Positions 1 to 7,627 of a DNA stretch of 64,000 nucleotides are shown here, piece by piece. The stretch spans positions 62,001 to 126,000 of the forward strand of contig NZ_JAUSTU010000005.1 of NCBI RefSeq assembly GCF_030813005.1. The letters run 5' to 3'. The DNA is from Robertmurraya andreesenii. GTDB taxonomy: Bacteria > Bacillota > Bacilli > Bacillales > Cytobacillaceae. Below the pieces are notes generated by a model, which saw nothing but the letters and a program-made list of their open reading frames with translations, searched no databases and had not been told where the DNA came from. The translations under genes were made by a program, and so were the position numbers. Each line of letters opens with the position of its first letter. Within the stretch, counting starts at the first letter, position 1.

Positions 1-112
1 AGGTGCTACTTTGCTTCGATACATGATTAGGTCCTTTATCCTTAAAAATTGTCTGATCCAAAATAAATAGAAAAATAACGATGATTCCAATAGCTAATCC
101 AATTTTTTTCAC
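1..112 (-). CDS. N-terminus of a membrane-anchored or secreted protein (partial)
   Basis: An open frame runs leftwards from a GTG codon at 110-112 to the window edge. GTG is preceded by AAAGGGG about 8 bases upstream, a good ribosome-binding site. The 37 visible residues begin with two lysines, followed by a hydrophobic stretch (about residues 4-18) and then a polar region. That pattern fits an uncleaved signal anchor or signal peptide. The protein cannot be identified from this fragment. Confidence 0.6.
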   Translation of the reverse strand, partial: MKKIGLAIGIIVIFLFILDQTIFKDKGPNHVSKQSST

Positions 113-200
113 GAATGAAACCCCTTTATTTGATCACTCTTCGATCATTCTACTACTTGTTGTAGGAGGAAGCCAATCAATTGCTTCGTACAAGGGCGCA

Positions 201-983
201 TTAGTGATTGTAGTACCGATAGAATTTTGCGAGGATCGCAACAATGGCAAGTCTTTCTTCCCTTGCTAGATTCTCATCCAATGAAAAAATGGGCGTGTTC
301 GCATCTACAAAGCTTCGTCCCCATTCTAACGGCATCCAGCCCTTTCTTACCCGTGCTAATACATGTTGATTCTCATCAAGGAATTGAATATCAGTATGAA
401 GGGTTTCTGTTTTGACATGGATAGAGTGGGAACTATTCTCTGTTATTACATGAAATCGTCGATTATCCTTTGCCATGATTGTCATCATCCCTTGGCCATG
501 TTCATCCTTCACTATAGCTCTATGTTTTCTCCACCTTATCGTTGCAAGCAAATACTGCCCCCCATCCACAAGTCTATACTCGGCCGGAAGCATTTTATCC
601 AAAAAGTAAGGCAACAACCAACGAAGCTTTGTAAAATATGAATCCTTTATTTCTCCACAGGCCTGTCCATTTGAACAAAAGAAAAGCAGCCTTAGGGAGG
701 GAGCTGGCAGAAAAGTAAGGAGAAGCTGACTTTCCTCTAAAGGATGAACAACTTGTTTTTCCCCTGAGTTCACTTTTGAGCGGCTAAAACGCTCTTGATT
801 GATAAGATAGACCTGATAGGACAGAAAGCTATAGAAAAGAAATGGAACAGAAAGTAAAACCCATTCTTTTTTAGGAAATAGGAAGAAATTAGATATGATG
901 AGGACCACTACTGGAATGAGCGCAGCAAGACTACCATTCAATGAGGTGTTAGCTGCTAGACGATAGTATTGTTGGATATTCAT
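201..983 (-). CDS. Conserved hypothetical membrane protein, 260 aa
   Basis: The ATG is preceded by AAGGAGAG. Two hydrophobic segments at about residues 19-36 and 40-56 form an N-terminal membrane hairpin. The remaining 200 residues look cytosolic and are rich in beta-strand-like segments. The C-terminal 100 residues loosely recall tubby/LURP-one-like beta-barrels, but I see no diagnostic motif, so that is only a hint. The next gene upstream (1013-1198) is 29 bases away on the same strand, so the two are probably cotranscribed. Function unknown. Confidence 0.75.
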   Translation of the reverse strand: MNIQQYYRLAANTSLNGSLAALIPVVVLIISNFFLFPKKEWVLLSVPFLFYSFLSYQVYLINQERFSRSKVNSGEKQVVHPLEESQLLLTFLPAPSLRLLFFCSNGQACGEIKDSYFTKLRWLLPYFLDKMLPAEYRLVDGGQYLLATIRWRKHRAIVKDEHGQGMMTIMAKDNRRFHVITENSSHSIHVKTETLHTDIQFLDENQHVLARVRKGWMPLEWGRSFVDANTPIFSLDENLAREERLAIVAILAKFYRYYNH

Positions 984-1012
984 AAGGACTCTCCTTGTCT
1001 GATAACTATGGA

Positions 1013-1198
1013 TTATTCAGATTGTTTTAATCTCAGTTTCTTTTTCAACCCGCTGTAGCTTCTCGCGAATATATCTTTCAATTTACCCTCCCATTCCGCG
1101 GGCCCCAGCATATAGCGTTGAACAAAGAATTCTATCATTTCCTCCAAAATAGCTAGAATCAAAAATGGCAAAATGACAAACCATACCCATAGCCACAA
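1013..1198 (-). CDS. Small single-pass membrane protein, 61 aa
   Basis: Starts at a TTG codon with GAGAGGGG 8 bases upstream; no ATG fits. Residues 1-25 are strongly hydrophobic and Trp-rich, giving one membrane helix. The rest is a basic, probably cytoplasmic tail rich in Lys. It lies directly upstream of the membrane protein at 201-983 and probably shares its transcript. The family was not recognised. Confidence 0.6.
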   Translation of the reverse strand: MWLWVWFVILPFLILAILEEMIEFFVQRYMLGPAEWEGKLKDIFARSYSGLKKKLRLKQSE

Positions 1199-1272
1199 TC
1201 GAAAAACCCCTCTCCCGGAATAAGGATGTATACTTTATTTATATTCTTTTCTTCTCCTTTCATTCTAGATTT

Positions 1273-1304
1273 AAAAAAGAAACCGCTCCATGTAGGGCGA
1301 TTTC
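1273..1304 (-). terminator. Terminator of the ABC exporter operon
   Basis: An 8-bp stem (GAAATCGC / GCGGTTTC on the minus strand, one G-U pair) is followed by a run of six T, just past the stop of the permease gene at 1338. Confidence 0.75.
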
Positions 1305-1337
1305 TCGTAACTTAAGTGAATATCAATTTCTGTCATG

Positions 1338-2117
1338 TTAGGCTGCCAATTCTTTCTTGCGAAAAACTAAAATGGCGCCAATTAATAGAAGTACGATTCC
1401 CCCTGCCGCTAGTAGAGTTGTTGGCAGCATCGCTTCGGGGAAGGAGTGAGTGGATAGAAATTCCCCTGTATATCCTGCTATTTGTGCGGGACTCCATTCA
1501 AGCAGATGGGAAAGAGAACCGCTAACAAGCGATAAAACGATGACCGTTGCGATCGAAGCAAAGCCGACAACACCTGGAGATCGAAAGAATGCATTAAAAA
1601 AGATCGTAACTGTTAAGACAAAGGAAAGCCAGATTCCATAAGTGAAAAATGCCTGAATGAAGTCCCCAAAAGGGATCCACTTAAATAGAATTCCTACATA
1701 GTACCACGATGCAAGTAACCCCGCAAAATAGGAAACCCAAACGAGCAGAAGCCCTCCAGCCCATTTCGCCGTAATATAAGAGCTAAATGAAACCGGTTTG
1801 ACGAGAATGATTCCTGCTACTCCGCTTTTGCGCTCTCCAGCAATAAGCCCCATCGTAATCAAAACAATAATTAAGACTCCAAACATGTTATATTGGCCGA
1901 TCGACATCATCAGGATATCTGGCGCTGGAGGTGTAGGCATTTCGATCACCGTTCCTTCTGGCAGCCCTCCAACTGAATCTAGGATTTGCGGCATATAATA
2001 GGTGGTGATTGGATCCATCACCCCTATCAGGATAAAGGCAATCGGAACCCAAACCCACTTAAAGTTTCGCGCCATCTCGAGCATTTCCTTGTTGAACAAA
2101 ATAAACCATTGTCTCAT
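1338..2117 (-). CDS. ABC transporter permease (ABC-2 type, YxlG-like)
   Basis: The 259-residue integral membrane protein has about six hydrophobic segments (about 20-40, 70-95, 115-140, 150-175, 180-205, 230-250), with a large loop after the first, as in ABC-2/NatB-type export permeases. Its start overlaps the stop of the upstream ATPase gene by 4 bases (ATGA), so translation is coupled. With the ATPase (2114-3022) and the small protein at 3022-3222 it forms a set arranged like B. subtilis yxlE-yxlF-yxlG, but without the sigY and yxlCD genes that accompany it there. The substrate cannot be read from sequence; export of a toxic peptide or lipid is the usual guess for the family. Confidence 0.85.
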   Translation of the reverse strand: MRQWFILFNKEMLEMARNFKWVWVPIAFILIGVMDPITTYYMPQILDSVGGLPEGTVIEMPTPPAPDILMMSIGQYNMFGVLIIVLITMGLIAGERKSGVAGIILVKPVSFSSYITAKWAGGLLLVWVSYFAGLLASWYYVGILFKWIPFGDFIQAFFTYGIWLSFVLTVTIFFNAFFRSPGVVGFASIATVIVLSLVSGSLSHLLEWSPAQIAGYTGEFLSTHSFPEAMLPTTLLAAGGIVLLLIGAILVFRKKELAA

Positions 2118-3022
2118 GATTGCACCACCTTCATAAATACATCTTCCAAACTCGTTCTGTTAATCTCAAATTTGACTAATGGCAGGTTTTCCTTCATGAC
2201 CTCCTCTACAATCGCTCGTCTTGCTTCTTCAATATTTTCCACCATCACACTGGCTTTGCCACCTTCGATCAAATAGGACTGAAGCAATCCTTTCTCAGAA
2301 AAGCTTTTCAGGATCCCCTCCATATCATCACGAAAGACTAGGTCAATTTTTGCTTGCTGGTATTTTTCTCTTAGCTCCTCCATCGTCCCAGATTCCACTA
2401 GCTTCCCCTTATGAAGGAAGAGAATGTCGTCGCATACCTCCTCCGCATCATTCAAGATATGGGTTGAGAACAAAACCGTTGTTTCCTCTTTTAGTTTCTC
2501 TAATAATTCCAGCACCTCTCTGCGCCCGATTGGATCAAGAGCAGATACTGGTTCATCAAGCATGACAAGCTTGGGGCGATGAATGATCGCTTGGGCAATA
2601 CCGAGCCTTTGCTTCATTCCACCTGAATATTTTCCAATCCTTCTATTCTTCGCATCAGCAATTCCGACCAGCTCTAGCAATTCATCCGTACGCTTCTTCA
2701 CATCTGCCTTTGACATTCCGGCAAGCTTCCCCACATATTCAAGAAACTCTCTACCGGTCATCCACTCATAAAAAATAGGATGCTGTGGTAAATAGCCGAT
2801 AAATTGGCGAATATCCGTTTCTTTTTCCAACCCTGAAAAGTTGACAGACCCAGAGCTTGGCTTCATCAACCCTGAAAGCATTCTCAAGGTAGTTGTTTTC
2901 CCAGCGCCATTTGGGCCAAGCAAAGCAATACATCTTCCCTCTTGTAGCGTAAAATTGATCCCTTTGATAATTTCTACGCTTTGAAAGCTTTTTTTCAAAT
3001 CTTTTACCTGGATGACAGACAT
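2114..3022 (-). CDS. ABC transporter ATP-binding protein (YxlF-like)
   Basis: A single 302-residue nucleotide-binding subunit that powers the permease encoded just downstream. Walker A (GPNGAGKTT), the ABC signature (YSGGMKQRL) and Walker B (LVMLDEP) are all intact. A C-terminal extension of about 80 residues is typical of the NatA/YxlF group. The start chosen is the ATG at 3022, which overlaps the upstream stop by one base (TAATG) and has GGAAGGAG in front. Longer in-frame extensions would lie inside the upstream gene. Confidence 0.93.
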   Translation of the reverse strand: MSVIQVKDLKKSFQSVEIIKGINFTLQEGRCIALLGPNGAGKTTTLRMLSGLMKPSSGSVNFSGLEKETDIRQFIGYLPQHPIFYEWMTGREFLEYVGKLAGMSKADVKKRTDELLELVGIADAKNRRIGKYSGGMKQRLGIAQAIIHRPKLVMLDEPVSALDPIGRREVLELLEKLKEETTVLFSTHILNDAEEVCDDILFLHKGKLVESGTMEELREKYQQAKIDLVFRDDMEGILKSFSEKGLLQSYLIEGGKASVMVENIEEARRAIVEEVMKENLPLVKFEINRTSLEDVFMKVVQS

Positions 3023-3222
3023 TATTGGTTTCTCCTTCCAATCACAAAATAAAGCACAGGACCAATAATATTTACGAATAGGATCAACAATACCCATAAC
3101 CATTTTGGACCGTTTGTCTTTTCAATCCTGATTAGATCTATAATTGCTACCACCAACAAAATCAGCTGAATAACAAGAATAGGCAGTAGGATCCCCCAGT
3201 TAATCGACTCTAATATTTCCAT
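3022..3222 (-). CDS. Small membrane protein with PLDc_N domain (YxlE-like)
   Basis: A 66-residue protein with two membrane helices (about 8-28 and 40-60) separated by a short polar loop. The pattern around GPKWLWVLLILFVNIIGP matches the phospholipase-D-nuclease N-terminal (PLDc_N) family, to which B. subtilis YxlE belongs. It is the first gene of the exporter operon and its stop overlaps the ATPase start by one base. In B. subtilis YxlE contributes to control of SigY activity, but no sigY is present here, so the role may differ. Confidence 0.8.
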   Translation of the reverse strand: MEILESINWGILLPILVIQLILLVVAIIDLIRIEKTNGPKWLWVLLILFVNIIGPVLYFVIGRRNQ

Positions 3223-3304
3223 TTATAATTCCTCCTTCGTTGCTTGCATTCACCTATAAGACGACCAACTCCCAAAATCGTTCAGTATTAAATAATCTTT
3301 TTTG

Positions 3305-3336
3305 CAATAAAAAAACACCCTGATTGTTTCAGGGTG
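3305..3336 (-). terminator. Terminator after the DUF4870 gene
   Basis: An 8-bp perfect stem (CACCCTGA / TCAGGGTG) is followed on the minus strand by seven T, 12 bases beyond the stop at 3349. Confidence 0.85.
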
Positions 3337-3348
3337 CGGTAGTCTAAT

Positions 3349-3690
3349 TTAACGAATGAGACGGAAAATAAATGGAATTTTGTAGGTAGTTCCTTCATAA
3401 GCTTTGATCGCTGCAATGATGGTGAAGACGAAATAAAGAATCCCCACGATCCAAATCGTTATGAAGCCAATCAGAACGATCATCAAAATCGTACTGATGA
3501 TCGTGTAGACCGTATAAGAGATAAAAAAGTTAAAATACTCTCTCCCATGATAGTCCACATATGGTGATTCGTCCTTCTTGATTAGCCATATTACTAACGG
3601 CCCAATAAAGGCAGTAAAAAAGCTTATAACATAGATTAGTGCAGCAAATAAACGTTCATCATTACTTGGCAATTTCATTCCCTCCTTCAA
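3349..3690 (-). CDS. DUF4870 domain membrane protein
   Basis: A 113-residue protein. The pattern of an N-terminal helix, the motif YHGREYFNFFISY (about 47-59) and two further hydrophobic segments fits the DUF4870 family of small membrane proteins, whose function is unknown. The chosen start is TTG with AGAAGGA upstream. The internal ATG four codons later has its purine-rich stretch too close (GGAGGGA directly abutting). It is monocistronic, with its own terminator downstream. Confidence 0.75.
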   Translation of the reverse strand: MKEGMKLPSNDERLFAALIYVISFFTAFIGPLVIWLIKKDESPYVDYHGREYFNFFISYTVYTIISTILMIVLIGFITIWIVGILYFVFTIIAAIKAYEGTTYKIPFIFRLIR

Positions 3691-3842
3691 CTTTTCCTTC
3701 TATAAATTCTTACGCATGAAGTTCATAAAGGTTTCAATTTTTTAAAATTTGCCTCCAGTGTTCTTGATTTAGACAAGCTGAATACATTTTAGATAGAGGG
3801 CTGTTTACGTAGGACAACTATCTCTAAAGGGTGATCATACTT

Positions 3843-4625
3843 ATGATGTCAAAACTCGAAGCTTTCATTCTTGGAATCATTCAAGGTCTAACGGAATTTT
3901 TACCCATTTCAAGCACTGGGCATCTTTATTTAGGCCGGCATTTATTTGGGCTGGATGAAGCAGGACTCTTTCTTGACACGATGCTTCACATCGGAACATT
4001 ATTGGCGGTTCTCGTCATTTATAAGGAAGAACTCATTCAGATCGTAAAAAATCCTTTTGGAAAGCTTTCCCTCCTGCTCGTCGTTGGAACAATCCCTGCT
4101 GTGATCGTAGGATTTTTCTTAAGTGATCTGTTTGAATCCATTTCTAAAACAGGGGTAACGGTGGGATGGGAGTTTTTATTCACTGGCTTCATCCTTTGGA
4201 TTGCCGATGGCGTCAAAAAGGGTGCAAAAAAGATGGACAGTATTAGTTATGGGGATGCGCTTTTTATCGGCTCCTTCCAGGCGGCAGCGATCTTCCCAGC
4301 AGTCTCACGTTCAGGCCTGACAATTGCTGCCGGACTATTTCGTAAGCTGGATAGAGAAACCGCTGCGTATTTTTCCTTCCTTCTATCCATTCCTGCCATT
4401 GCAGGTGGAATCGTGCTCCAAACGGGCGAATTATTTACCGGCCATATTGAAGCGGTAAGCCTTGGGAGTCTTTTAGTAGGAACGATTGCTTCCGCTCTAT
4501 TTGGATATTTCGCTGTTGTCTGGATGTTGAATTTTTTGAAGCGGAGGAGTTTGAAAGTTTTTGCTGTCTATGTATGGGTTCTAGGATTCAGTGTCATCGT
4601 GCTCCAGCTTGCAGGAATATTTTAA
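3843..4625 (+). CDS. uppP: Undecaprenyl-diphosphate phosphatase
   Basis: An integral membrane enzyme that dephosphorylates undecaprenyl pyrophosphate, recycling the lipid carrier of peptidoglycan and teichoic acid synthesis. Both family signatures are present: EFLPISSTGHL near residue 20 and SRSGLT in the second half, with seven to eight hydrophobic segments. The length of 260 residues is normal. The ATG at 3843 is preferred because AAAGG lies about 12 bases upstream; a GTG at 3831 would abut that site. Loss of this activity raises bacitracin sensitivity in the family. Confidence 0.93.
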   Translation: MMSKLEAFILGIIQGLTEFLPISSTGHLYLGRHLFGLDEAGLFLDTMLHIGTLLAVLVIYKEELIQIVKNPFGKLSLLLVVGTIPAVIVGFFLSDLFESISKTGVTVGWEFLFTGFILWIADGVKKGAKKMDSISYGDALFIGSFQAAAIFPAVSRSGLTIAAGLFRKLDRETAAYFSFLLSIPAIAGGIVLQTGELFTGHIEAVSLGSLLVGTIASALFGYFAVVWMLNFLKRRSLKVFAVYVWVLGFSVIVLQLAGIF

Positions 4626-4770
4626 TGGAACAAACAAAAGGAATCTTGTAAAAAAAGGTCACATTTTAGCAAAATTTTTTTGTAAAAAACCTATTTTCTT
4701 TTTATAAATTTTCCTGTATGATACAAAAAGAATTAAGGAAAAAGCTTATTAAAGCCTAACATAAAAAGAA

Positions 4771-4876
4771 ATAGGGAAGGCAAATGGTGCGCCACCAGTA
4801 GATAGAACTGGTTCTAGTGGGTTCGATTCCCACCCCGAAATTTTTTAGCAACATTACAAAAAATTTCGAGGGTGGG
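4771..4876 (+). ncRNA. Structured leader with tRNA-like fold, mutually exclusive with a long hairpin
   Basis: Seen in sequence: a D-arm-like element (GGC 4779-4781 / GCC 4791-4793, loop containing GG), a single A, a 5-bp stem CCAGT/ACTGG (4795-4799, 4807-4811) closing a 7-base loop, a 5-base spacer, then a 5-bp stem GTGGG/CCCAC (4817-4821, 4829-4833) closing the T-loop TTCGATT. The 3' half of that last stem is reused in an 18-bp stem (4829-4846 with 4858-4876, one bulged A). Only three acceptor pairs are possible (GGG/CCC) and the anticodon-like loop lacks U33, so this is not a normal tRNA. A TATGAT at 4717-4722 could be its -10 box. It precedes the acetyltransferase gene by about 50 bases. 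I infer a regulatory leader or a tRNA-derived relic. Confidence 0.5.
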
Positions 4877-4928
4877 TCTAAGTCTCTTTATGCATGGGAA
4901 TGGACTGTCCTCATCGGGAGGGAATTAC

Positions 4929-5489
4929 ATGCTCAAGAAACGTGAACTACATGACAGCCAGATTTTATTTGAACTAATGATGCATCCAGATGTCTTCCCT
5001 TTTGTGCGTCAAAAGGCCTATTCCTATGAGGAATTTATGTTCTTAACAAAGCAAACAATTGAGGCGGAGGAACGTGGTGAACTCATTTCGAGGACGATCC
5101 TTGATGAGTGGGGCACACCGATCGGTACGATCAATTTATTCGATATTGAGGACCATGCTGGATTTCTAGGTACATGGCTAGGTAAACCCTACCATGGCAG
5201 AGGTTATAATAAACCGGCAAAGGATGCTTTTTTTGATGAAATCTTTTATTCGCTTGGAATTGAAACAGTCTATATGAGAATTCGCAAGGAAAACATTCGT
5301 TCCTTAAAGGCCGCGGAGAAGCTTCCGTATGTGATTCATGCAAATGAAACCCGGCCGGAAATTTATGAACGGCTTAATCCTGGCGAGCATCAATACCATC
5401 TATTTGAGATTCCGAAGGACCTTTATTCTCTCCATGTGTTAAGACATGGACATGAGACACAGGAAAATAGCCATTTGCTAGAAGCCTAG
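4929..5489 (+). CDS. GNAT family N-acetyltransferase (RimJ/RimL type)
   Basis: The 186-residue protein has the GNAT fold signatures: the acetyl-CoA loop YHGRGY near residue 95, followed by a helix, and the RKENIRSLKAAEKL segment (about 120-133) typical of RimJ/RimL-like enzymes. These transfer acetyl groups from acetyl-CoA to amino groups of proteins or small molecules; the acceptor is unknown. The ATG at 4929 is chosen because GGGAGGG lies 8 bases upstream. Its leader carries the unusual tRNA-like and long-hairpin structure at 4771-4876, suggesting post-transcriptional control. A bidirectional terminator follows. Confidence 0.85.
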   Translation: MLKKRELHDSQILFELMMHPDVFPFVRQKAYSYEEFMFLTKQTIEAEERGELISRTILDEWGTPIGTINLFDIEDHAGFLGTWLGKPYHGRGYNKPAKDAFFDEIFYSLGIETVYMRIRKENIRSLKAAEKLPYVIHANETRPEIYERLNPGEHQYHLFEIPKDLYSLHVLRHGHETQENSHLLEA

Positions 5490-5515
5490 GGCGATTTCAG
5501 CTCTAGCTAACAAGA

Positions 5516-5542
5516 AAACCCCATAAATTTTTTATGGGGTTT
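5516..5542. terminator. Bidirectional terminator
   Basis: A 12-bp perfect stem AAACCCCATAAA / TTTATGGGGTTT with a 3-base loop sits between two convergent genes, with A-rich and T-rich flanks serving both strands. Confidence 0.85.
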
Positions 5543-5698
5543 CTAATTTGTTAGGTCCATGTTGGTTTCAGAGTTCTCGCTTAACGACATCTGCGCCAAT
5601 AGATCCTCAAGTTCTTCATTTGTGAGTGTTTCAAAACGGCCATCCGTGAAAAGCACCTGGGTCTGATTTGGGTTAATTCTGTTTAGACTAAAATCCAT
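5543..5698 (-). CDS. Small hypothetical protein, 51 aa
   Basis: Read directly from the sequence: an ATG at 5698 with GAAGGGAAG upstream and a TAG stop at 5543. The product begins MDFSLNRINPNQTQ and is acidic toward the C-terminus (NEELEDLLAQMS). It has no cysteine cluster or membrane segment. The stop abuts the bidirectional terminator, supporting a real gene. I do not recognise the family. Confidence 0.55.
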   Translation of the reverse strand: MDFSLNRINPNQTQVLFTDGRFETLTNEELEDLLAQMSLSENSETNMDLTN

Positions 5699-5837
5699 CA
5701 CAACCGCTTCCCTTCAAATTTTTTATATTCCTATTCTCTCACAAATGATAGCGTTTTCATTCAAGAAAACAAAATGTTCATAAAAACGAAAAAACTTGTT
5801 GACAAAATCATGAAGGAAACTATTTCTATAACAGAAA

Positions 5838-5863
5838 AGCCCCTAAGGAAGACTTTAAGGGCT
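5838..5863 (-). terminator. Terminator of the DUF2639 gene
   Basis: On the minus strand AGCCCTTAA pairs with TTAGGGGCT (one wobble) and is followed by TTTTCTG, 9 bases past the stop codon of 5872-6021. Confidence 0.65.
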
Positions 5864-5871
5864 CAGCATGA

Positions 5872-6021
5872 TTATTTTACTTTTTTAATTGTCTCCAAAT
5901 AGAGATTTCTGAGAACATAGGTTTTGTATAATTCCAGTTTTCTTCGATCAATCGGGTGATAACGAACCCCTAATTCTCTTAATTTCTGAACATACCAGCC
6001 CTTTGATCCCTGATAAGCCAT
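5872..6021 (-). CDS. DUF2639 (YflJ-like) small protein, 49 aa
   Basis: Starts MAYQGSKGWYVQKLRELG and continues with HPIDRRKLELYKTYVLRN, which matches the Bacillus-specific DUF2639/YflJ family as I know it. The protein is small, basic and soluble. ATG at 6021 is preceded by GAGAGGAGAATGTGA. Function is unknown; the family is restricted to spore-forming Bacillaceae. Its own terminator follows. Confidence 0.75.
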   Translation of the reverse strand: MAYQGSKGWYVQKLRELGVRYHPIDRRKLELYKTYVLRNLYLETIKKVK

Positions 6022-6107
6022 TCACATTCTCCTCTCCGAAATGCTTGTCCATACACTATATGCAGGAAAAAGGAGACTATGAATGATCAAGGGCAACTCT
6101 ATAGGTT

Positions 6108-6881
6108 TCAATTTTTATATATTTTTCCAAGAACATCTTTAGCACCTGTAACAGGGATGATACTCCCCGTAATAAAGCTTGATGGTTCTGACACGAGAAA
6201 GGAAATGACCCGCGCAATGTCTTCCCCTGTTCCTGGTCTACCAACCGGTGAATCCTCGTCAACCACCATCAAAGCTTCCTCAATGGCTTTTTCCTTCCAT
6301 TCTCCAACAATATCACCTGGGCAGACCATATTCGCCGTAATGCCGTAGCCTGCCTCCTCGATGGCAATCGTCTTCGTTAGTGAGGCTAAGCCTGTTTTGG
6401 CGGCAGCAAAGGCAGAACGATACACCCATCCTGGACTCGATTCCACACGATCAAAGCCAATCGTGATAATACGGCCCCAGCCTTGATTTCTCATCCCTGG
6501 AATCAGTAGCTTGGATAAATAGAAAACAGTATTCAAATTTCCATTGATAATGTAGTTCCATTCCTCAAAGCTGTAGTCAACCATTTTTTTTCGTTCATGT
6601 ATATAGGGACCGGCATTATGAATTAAGATGTCTATAGATGAGGCAAAAGCTAATGCGGAATCAACAACTTTTTCACAGTCCTTGGGACTCGCAATATCCC
6701 CATGAACAATGATGTTTTTTGTTCCGTATGTGTGACTTAGATGGTTGGCTAGGTTCCTCGCTTCTTGTTCGCTATGACGGTAATTGATAACTAGGTTATG
6801 TCCCTTCTCTGCAAGCTCAAGCGCAGTCCTCTTCCCGATTCCGGTCGCTCCTCCAGTAATTAAGGCGGTTTTTATTCGCAA
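6108..6881 (-). CDS. Short-chain dehydrogenase/reductase-like protein with altered active site
   Basis: Rossmann-fold SDR of 257 residues: the cofactor motif TGGATGIG at the N-terminus, the NAG element (HNAGPY) and the C-terminal GSIIPVTGA strand are all present. However, the position of the catalytic Tyr in YxxxK is Phe (SAFAAAKTGL), and the usual Ser in the preceding strand is replaced (IITIGFDRVE). A Tyr lies four residues before that Phe, which fits neither the YxxxK nor the FabI/FabL Yx6K spacing. The enzyme may be non-classical or inactive. The start chosen is TTG at 6881 with GAGG 9 bases upstream; family alignment does not support an ATG further upstream. Confidence 0.8.
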   Translation of the reverse strand: MRIKTALITGGATGIGKRTALELAEKGHNLVINYRHSEQEARNLANHLSHTYGTKNIIVHGDIASPKDCEKVVDSALAFASSIDILIHNAGPYIHERKKMVDYSFEEWNYIINGNLNTVFYLSKLLIPGMRNQGWGRIITIGFDRVESSPGWVYRSAFAAAKTGLASLTKTIAIEEAGYGITANMVCPGDIVGEWKEKAIEEALMVVDEDSPVGRPGTGEDIARVISFLVSEPSSFITGSIIPVTGAKDVLGKIYKN

Positions 6882-7064
6882 AATAAATAACCTCACAATA
6901 CTTTTTTTCTTATATCTATAGTAAAAAGAATATCCATTATATGCAAATGTTTCGATTTTTTTCATGTAATTGACCAATCAACACTTAACGTTTTCTCTTG
7001 CTTTGCATAGTATATCGATATGGATACATTTGACAGCTTGAGTCTGTTGGAAAGGATGACCGTT

Positions 7065-7538
7065 ATGTTCCCATGGGGTTTCTCTCCATTTAATCAGGAT
7101 ATGTTCAAGAAGCTACAAAAAATGAAGCCACAAGAAATAGAGAAATATGTATATGACATGATGGGGAAAATGTTCCCGCCTGAAATGAACGGAATGAATT
7201 TTGGAATGACCCCTCCCATAATGGAAACCAGCCCTCCGCAAAACGAGGAATCTCCTCCCGAAATCGATGCCCGTGTTTTTGAAACACATGATGATGTCTT
7301 TGTGATCATCCCCATTAAAGACAAGGATAGCTTGAAGGATATCAAAATTGCCCATACCTCAAATCAGCTTATTATCAGGCATATGCCTGACTGGGAGGAT
7401 AAGCATACCATTACTCTTCCTGCGATTGTTAGGAAAAAAGGAACAAAAGCGACTTACCAGGATGGTACCCTTGAAATTAGATTACAGAAGAACATCGATC
7501 TCCAATTCTCAGAAATTGACATTAACGAAAAATTTTAG
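7065..7538 (+). CDS. Hsp20/alpha-crystallin-like (spore-associated) protein
   Basis: A 157-residue protein whose C-terminal 85 residues (from DARVFETHDDVFVIIPI) have the strand pattern of an alpha-crystallin domain. The N-terminal 65 residues are rich in Met, Phe and Pro. This layout is that of CotM/GerT-type spore proteins of Bacillus rather than classical small heat-shock chaperones; assignment to a specific member is not possible. The start chosen is ATG at 7065, with GGAAAGG 9 bases upstream. An earlier in-frame ATG at 7020 has no ribosome-binding site. Confidence 0.7.
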   Translation: MFPWGFSPFNQDMFKKLQKMKPQEIEKYVYDMMGKMFPPEMNGMNFGMTPPIMETSPPQNEESPPEIDARVFETHDDVFVIIPIKDKDSLKDIKIAHTSNQLIIRHMPDWEDKHTITLPAIVRKKGTKATYQDGTLEIRLQKNIDLQFSEIDINEKF

Positions 7539-7581
7539 GGAGGACGTCTTCTGAAAACGTTGCCAGTTCTCACCAAAAAAT

Positions 7582-7610
7582 AATAAGCAGCTTCATAGCA
7601 GCTGCTTATT
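7582..7610. terminator. Bidirectional terminator
   Basis: A 10-bp stem AATAAGCAGC / GCTGCTTATT with a 9-base loop lies between convergent genes. A-rich sequence precedes it and T-rich sequence follows. Confidence 0.75.
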
Positions 7611-7627
7611 TATCTTCCCTATTCAGC

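Noticed and set aside
4771..4846. Functional tRNA gene
   Set aside because: D-, anticodon- and T-arm-like elements exist, but the acceptor stem has only three pairs, the anticodon loop lacks U33 and there is no CCA. Kept as a tRNA-like leader instead.
7020..7064. Upstream ATG of the Hsp20-like gene
   Set aside because: No ribosome-binding site; the ATG at 7065 has GGAAAGG at good spacing.
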